Below are positions 22,995 through 24,830 of a stretch of 24,830 nucleotides of DNA, in pieces; positions within the stretch are counted from its first letter, which is position 1, and every line of letters begins with the position of its first letter. The stretch is from a virus. The position numbers and the translations under genes were made by a program. The DNA lies in IMG/VR virus record IMGVR_UViG_3300025102_006903, positions 1 to 24,830 of that record. The stretch is one strand, 5' to 3'. The notes under the pieces are model-generated. The model was not told the DNA's origin. It ran no database searches and saw only the letters and a list, made by a program, of their open reading frames with translations.

Positions 22995-23982
22995 GAATAC
23001 ACATGTCCTGAACTAATTGATTAAAAGAAATCTTAGGTTCCCAACCCAATTTTTCTTTTGCCTTGGTGGCATCACCTAATAAAGTTTCGACTTCAGCAGG
23101 TCTGAAATATTTAGAGTCAACTCTGATAACCGTTTCTCCATCAGAATTGATACCAACTTCATCAAGACCAGATCCCTCCCATCTGATGTTCATACCAAAA
23201 TATGGCGCACACTTTTCAACAAATCTACGAACTGAATATTGCTCTCCAGTGGCAATAACGAAGTCTTCTGGTTGTTCTTGCTGAAGCATTAACCACATTG
23301 CTTCAACATAATCTTTGGCATGACCCCAATCACGAAGTGCATCAAGATTGCCAAGATATAAACATTTTTGCTTACCTTCAGAAATTGCTCTGAGTGCTCT
23401 TGTGATTTTACGAGTCACAAAGGTTTCACCACGTCTTGGTGACTCATGATTGAACAGGATACCACTACAGGCATACATTCCATATGACTCACGGTAGTTC
23501 TTTACAATCCAATATCCATACAGTTTTGCTACACCATAAGGAGAACGTGGATAGAAAGGTGTGGTTTCTGTCTGCGGAATCTCCTGCACCTTACCATAGA
23601 GTTCACTGGTAGATGCTTGGTAAATACGAACTTTATCTTCCATACCCAGAAGACGAACTGCCTCCAGCACACGGAGAGTTCCCATAGCATCAGTTTGAGC
23701 AGTATATTCAGGCATTTCAAAGGATACCTTCACATGACTCTGAGCACCAAGATTATAAATCTCATCAGGTTGTACCTGCTGAATAACCCTAACCAAGTTT
23801 GTAGAGTCTGTCAAATCACCATAATGAAGTTTTAATTGATCATAAATGTGATCAATTCTATGTGTATTAATCAAAGAAGCACGACGTACAATACCATGAA
23901 CTTCATACCCATTTTCAATAAGAAGTTCTGCCAAGTATGAACCATCTTGCCCCGTAATTCCAGTAATTAGAGCAACTTTCAT
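22987..23982 (-). CDS. gmd: GDP-mannose 4,6-dehydratase
   Basis: This 331-aa protein converts GDP-D-mannose to GDP-4-keto-6-deoxy-D-mannose with tightly bound NADP. The nucleotide loop is [12 protein letters not shown] (6-17), RRAS and YGDLTDS (54-60) follow, [10 protein letters not shown] (121-130) gives the T125/E127 catalytic residues, and Y149-x3-K153 is in [26 protein letters not shown] and [17 protein letters not shown] are diagnostic of Gmd rather than of other dehydratases. It is the first gene of the 21-gene glycan operon, with the terminator-bearing leader immediately upstream. No GDP-mannose-making genes are present, so the host must supply substrate. Confidence 0.96.
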   Translation of the reverse strand: MKVALITGITGQDGSYLAELLIENGYEVHGIVRRASLINTHRIDHIYDQLKLHYGDLTDSTNLVRVIQQVQPDEIYNLGAQSHVKVSFEMPEYTAQTDAMGTLRVLEAVRLLGMEDKVRIYQASTSELYGKVQEIPQTETTPFYPRSPYGVAKLYGYWIVKNYRESYGMYACSGILFNHESPRRGETFVTRKITRALRAISEGKQKCLYLGNLDALRDWGHAKDYVEAMWLMLQQEQPEDFVIATGEQYSVRRFVEKCAPYFGMNIRWEGSGLDEVGINSDGETVIRVDSKYFRPAEVETLLGDATKAKEKLGWEPKISFNQLVQDMCIHE

Positions 23983-24002
23983 TTATAAGAATACTTTTTA
24001 TT

Positions 24003-24031
24003 ATTATACTAAAAAAGGACGGTTTATGCAA
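24003..24031 (-). promoter_or_regulatory. Possible weak promoter before gmd
   Basis: TTGCAT (24031-24026), a 17-nt spacer and a consensus TATAAT (24008-24003) lie just before gmd. The -35 is poor and overlaps the terminator hairpin, so this could be chance in AT-rich DNA. Confidence 0.3.
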
Positions 24032-24040
24032 CCGTCCTTT
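24011..24040 (-). terminator. Intrinsic terminator/attenuator in the glycan operon leader
   Basis: An 11-bp perfect stem (AAAGGACGGTT at 24014-24024, AACCGTCCTTT at 24030-24040) with a 5-nt loop is followed on the minus strand by six T residues. It ends 28 nt before the gmd ATG, downstream of the structured leader. It would stop transcripts from the upstream small genes, or act as a regulated attenuator. Confidence 0.85.
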
Positions 24041-24210
24041 ATAGGTCTTGCCATGCACGCCACTTATTCTTTTACAGGAAATAAGAAACCTGGCGGGAGT
24101 TTCCTCCATCCGCACCACTTGCTCTTTGGGGAAGCAAGAAACCAAAGTAGGGTCTATGACTCCACCAGTACTGTTATAGTCCATCCGTGACTTTCAGGGG
24201 GATCCCGACC
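24041..24210 (-). ncRNA. Structured leader RNA with tandem covarying hairpins (candidate riboswitch-like element)
   Basis: There is no acceptable gene in this stretch of about 170 nt, but it is dense in hairpins. Two copies of a 29-31 nt element (24060-24090 and 24115-24143) share flanks CCACTT and AAGAAACC on the + strand. Their 6-bp stems differ in two base pairs in a compensated way (CTTGCT/AGCAAG versus CTTATT/AATAAG). Between them is a hairpin with a 3-nt bulge and a GAAA tetraloop on the minus strand (24093-24113). A longer imperfect stem lies at 24151-24182. It precedes a terminator and gmd. Position and company match the wcaG RNA motif known from cyanophages upstream of exopolysaccharide genes; the manA motif is an alternative. 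Membership is not verified. Confidence 0.6.
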
Positions 24211-24219
24211 AGGGCTAGT

Positions 24220-24474
24220 TTATCGACCTACCGAGTCTTTAACATAAGCAGGAACACCATCGGGGTCTAACCAACATGTATAATCATGATCTTCCATAGC
24301 AGTCATCAACTGCATTTCATTATCACAAAGATACATATCACGATAACGACCCGTGTATGAATCTACTTTTTGAATACGACAGTCTGGCATACCATTAGTT
24401 TCTAGTTTGCCAACTTGAATGTAACGATAAGGAAACCGTTCAAGGAGAACAGTTGGTTTCTTAGTCACTTTCAT
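24220..24474 (-). CDS. Hypothetical protein, 84 aa
   Basis: This 84-aa protein has a basic N-terminus (MKVTKKPTVLLERFPYRY) and a more acidic second half (DNEMQLMTAMEDHDYTCWLD). It has no recognised domain, membrane segment or signal peptide. I chose the ATG at 24474 rather than a TTG one codon earlier, because it overlaps the stop of the preceding gene by one base (TGATG). With that gene it forms a two-gene unit behind a strong early-type promoter. It is probably one of the many small early cyanophage proteins of unknown role. Read-through from it would enter the structured leader of the glycan operon. Confidence 0.65.
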   Translation of the reverse strand: MKVTKKPTVLLERFPYRYIQVGKLETNGMPDCRIQKVDSYTGRYRDMYLCDNEMQLMTAMEDHDYTCWLDPDGVPAYVKDSVGR

Positions 24475-24692
24475 CAAATAACCTCGACAGTTTCAAGATC
24501 TTGGACCAAGCAATCGACCAAGATTTCATAATCATCTAGTGGTTCTCCGGAGAATACCACTCCTTCTGATTCATAATATTTACGGACTTTTCTGTAAAGT
24601 TTCGGACTCTTTACATCAAGAAAAAAATCTCCATTTGACGCAGCACGAAGTGTGCTGATATCTTTGGTCTTGAATTTTTCAGTCAGTGCCAT
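24474..24692 (-). CDS. Hypothetical protein, 72 aa
   Basis: This 72-aa protein has a basic N-terminal half (KFKTKDISTLRAASNGDFFLDVKSP, then KLYRKVRKYY) and an acidic C-terminal half (EPLDDYEILVDCLVQDLETVEVI). No family is recognised. The ATG at 24692 lies 23 nt after the -10 box of a near-consensus promoter, with only a weak purine stretch as ribosome binding site. It is the first gene of a two-gene unit that runs toward the glycan operon, and early expression is likely. Confidence 0.65.
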   Translation of the reverse strand: MALTEKFKTKDISTLRAASNGDFFLDVKSPKLYRKVRKYYESEGVVFSGEPLDDYEILVDCLVQDLETVEVI

Positions 24693-24714
24693 TGTCTGTT
24701 TTGTTTACCTGTCT

Positions 24715-24743
24715 ATTATAAGGTGTTATGAGTATGTAGTCAA
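24715..24743 (-). promoter_or_regulatory. Near-consensus sigma70-type promoter
   Basis: TTGACT (24743-24738), a 17-nt spacer and consensus TATAAT (24720-24715) precede the 72-aa gene. Hexamers and spacing match the other early-type promoters of the window. It is the nearest strong promoter upstream of the glycan operon. Confidence 0.8.
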
Positions 24744-24747
24744 GTGT

Positions 24748-24765
24748 GCCAGAAAGAAATCTGGC
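24748..24765 (-). other. Hairpin just downstream of tRNA-Pro
   Basis: A perfect 6-bp stem (GCCAGA / TCTGGC) with a 6-nt loop lies 2 nt after the tRNA 3' end. There is no T-run after it, so it may serve as a 3' processing or stability signal rather than a terminator. Confidence 0.5.
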
Positions 24766-24767
24766 AA

Positions 24768-24830
24768 TCGGGACGACAGGATTCGAACCTGCGACATCTC
24801 GCTCCCAAAGCGAGTGCTCTACCAAACTGA
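24768..24830 (-). tRNA. tRNA-Pro (anticodon TGG), 5' end cut by window
   Basis: The last 63 bases form most of a tRNA on the minus strand. The anticodon stem CTCGC/GCGAG holds a TTTGGGA loop with anticodon TGG (24807-24805). The T-arm is GCAGG-TTCGAAT-CCTGT, and the 3' acceptor strand CGTCCCG ends with A at 24768. The 3' CCA is not encoded. Part of the D-arm (AGTTTGGTAGAGC) is visible, while the 5' acceptor strand lies beyond the edge. Phage tRNAs usually offset codon bias against the host. Confidence 0.92.

Noticed and set aside
23915-24184. 89-aa ORF across the leader, the terminator and the start of gmd
   Set aside because: It passes through a strong terminator hairpin and 68 bases of gmd in another frame, has no ribosome binding site I can see, and the region is better explained as structured RNA.
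24041-24210. Glutamine (glnA/downstream-peptide) or cobalamin riboswitch
   Set aside because: Short fragments such as GTAGG or GCCACT recall these motifs, but the order and pairing of the conserved blocks do not fit.

Overview
The window looks like part of a marine T4-like cyanophage (a myovirus of Prochlorococcus or Synechococcus). The evidence is AT-rich DNA, wall-to-wall genes on one strand, repetitive virion fibre genes, T4-type late promoter motifs (N-ATAAATA), two high-light-inducible (Hli) proteins, a plant-type ferredoxin and a phage-borne tRNA-Pro. Every gene I accept is on the minus strand, so transcription runs from high to low coordinates. The host genus cannot be fixed from this sequence alone.

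Layout in transcription order: (1) 24830-24220: a tRNA-Pro(UGG) cut by the window edge, a small hairpin, a near-consensus sigma70-type promoter and two small unknown genes. (2) 24219-24011: a non-coding leader with a tandem pair of hairpins whose stems covary, followed by an intrinsic terminator about 30 nt before the next start codon. This is the layout of a cis-regulatory RNA with an attenuator. (3) 23982-7829: one uninterrupted run of 21 genes that overlap or are at most 2 nt apart, devoted to sugar-nucleotide synthesis and glycan assembly. It includes Gmd, a ColD-like PLP 3-dehydratase (His in place of the PLP lysine), a GDP-fucose-synthase-like reductase and a GT10 fucosyltransferase. It also has a nucleotidyltransferase-RpiB fusion, a PfkB kinase and a KdsC-like phosphatase, about nine glycosyltransferases or relatives, two methyltransferases, a cupin, a compact GDPD-like protein and an epimerase. 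(4) 7829-6404: photosynthesis-related early genes. One Hli has its own promoter. A second promoter drives ferredoxin, two small unknown genes, a 35-aa Hli and two tiny membrane-type peptides, ending in an intrinsic terminator. (5) 6403-1: a small gene, then late virion genes: a 1338-aa repetitive fibre protein, a 320-aa and a 79-aa protein, and a 265-aa fibre-like protein ending in a cupredoxin-like domain.

How the parts could work together: the early sigma70-type promoters would use host RNA polymerase to express electron-transfer and chlorophyll-protecting proteins. The glycan operon would draw on the host GDP-mannose pool, since no mannose isomerase, mutase or guanylyltransferase is visible, to make GDP-fucose and/or a 3,6-dideoxyhexose. 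It would also make a second activated sugar from a pentose- or hexose-phosphate, and then build or remodel a surface glycan. The fibre genes follow late motifs.

The strongest candidates for something new are the covarying tandem-hairpin attenuator at the head of the glycan operon, the three-gene isomerase/kinase/phosphatase/nucleotidyltransferase sugar module, the ColD-like branch in a phage, and the fibre with all four type-1 copper ligands. Family calls come from reading motifs by eye; no database search was run.
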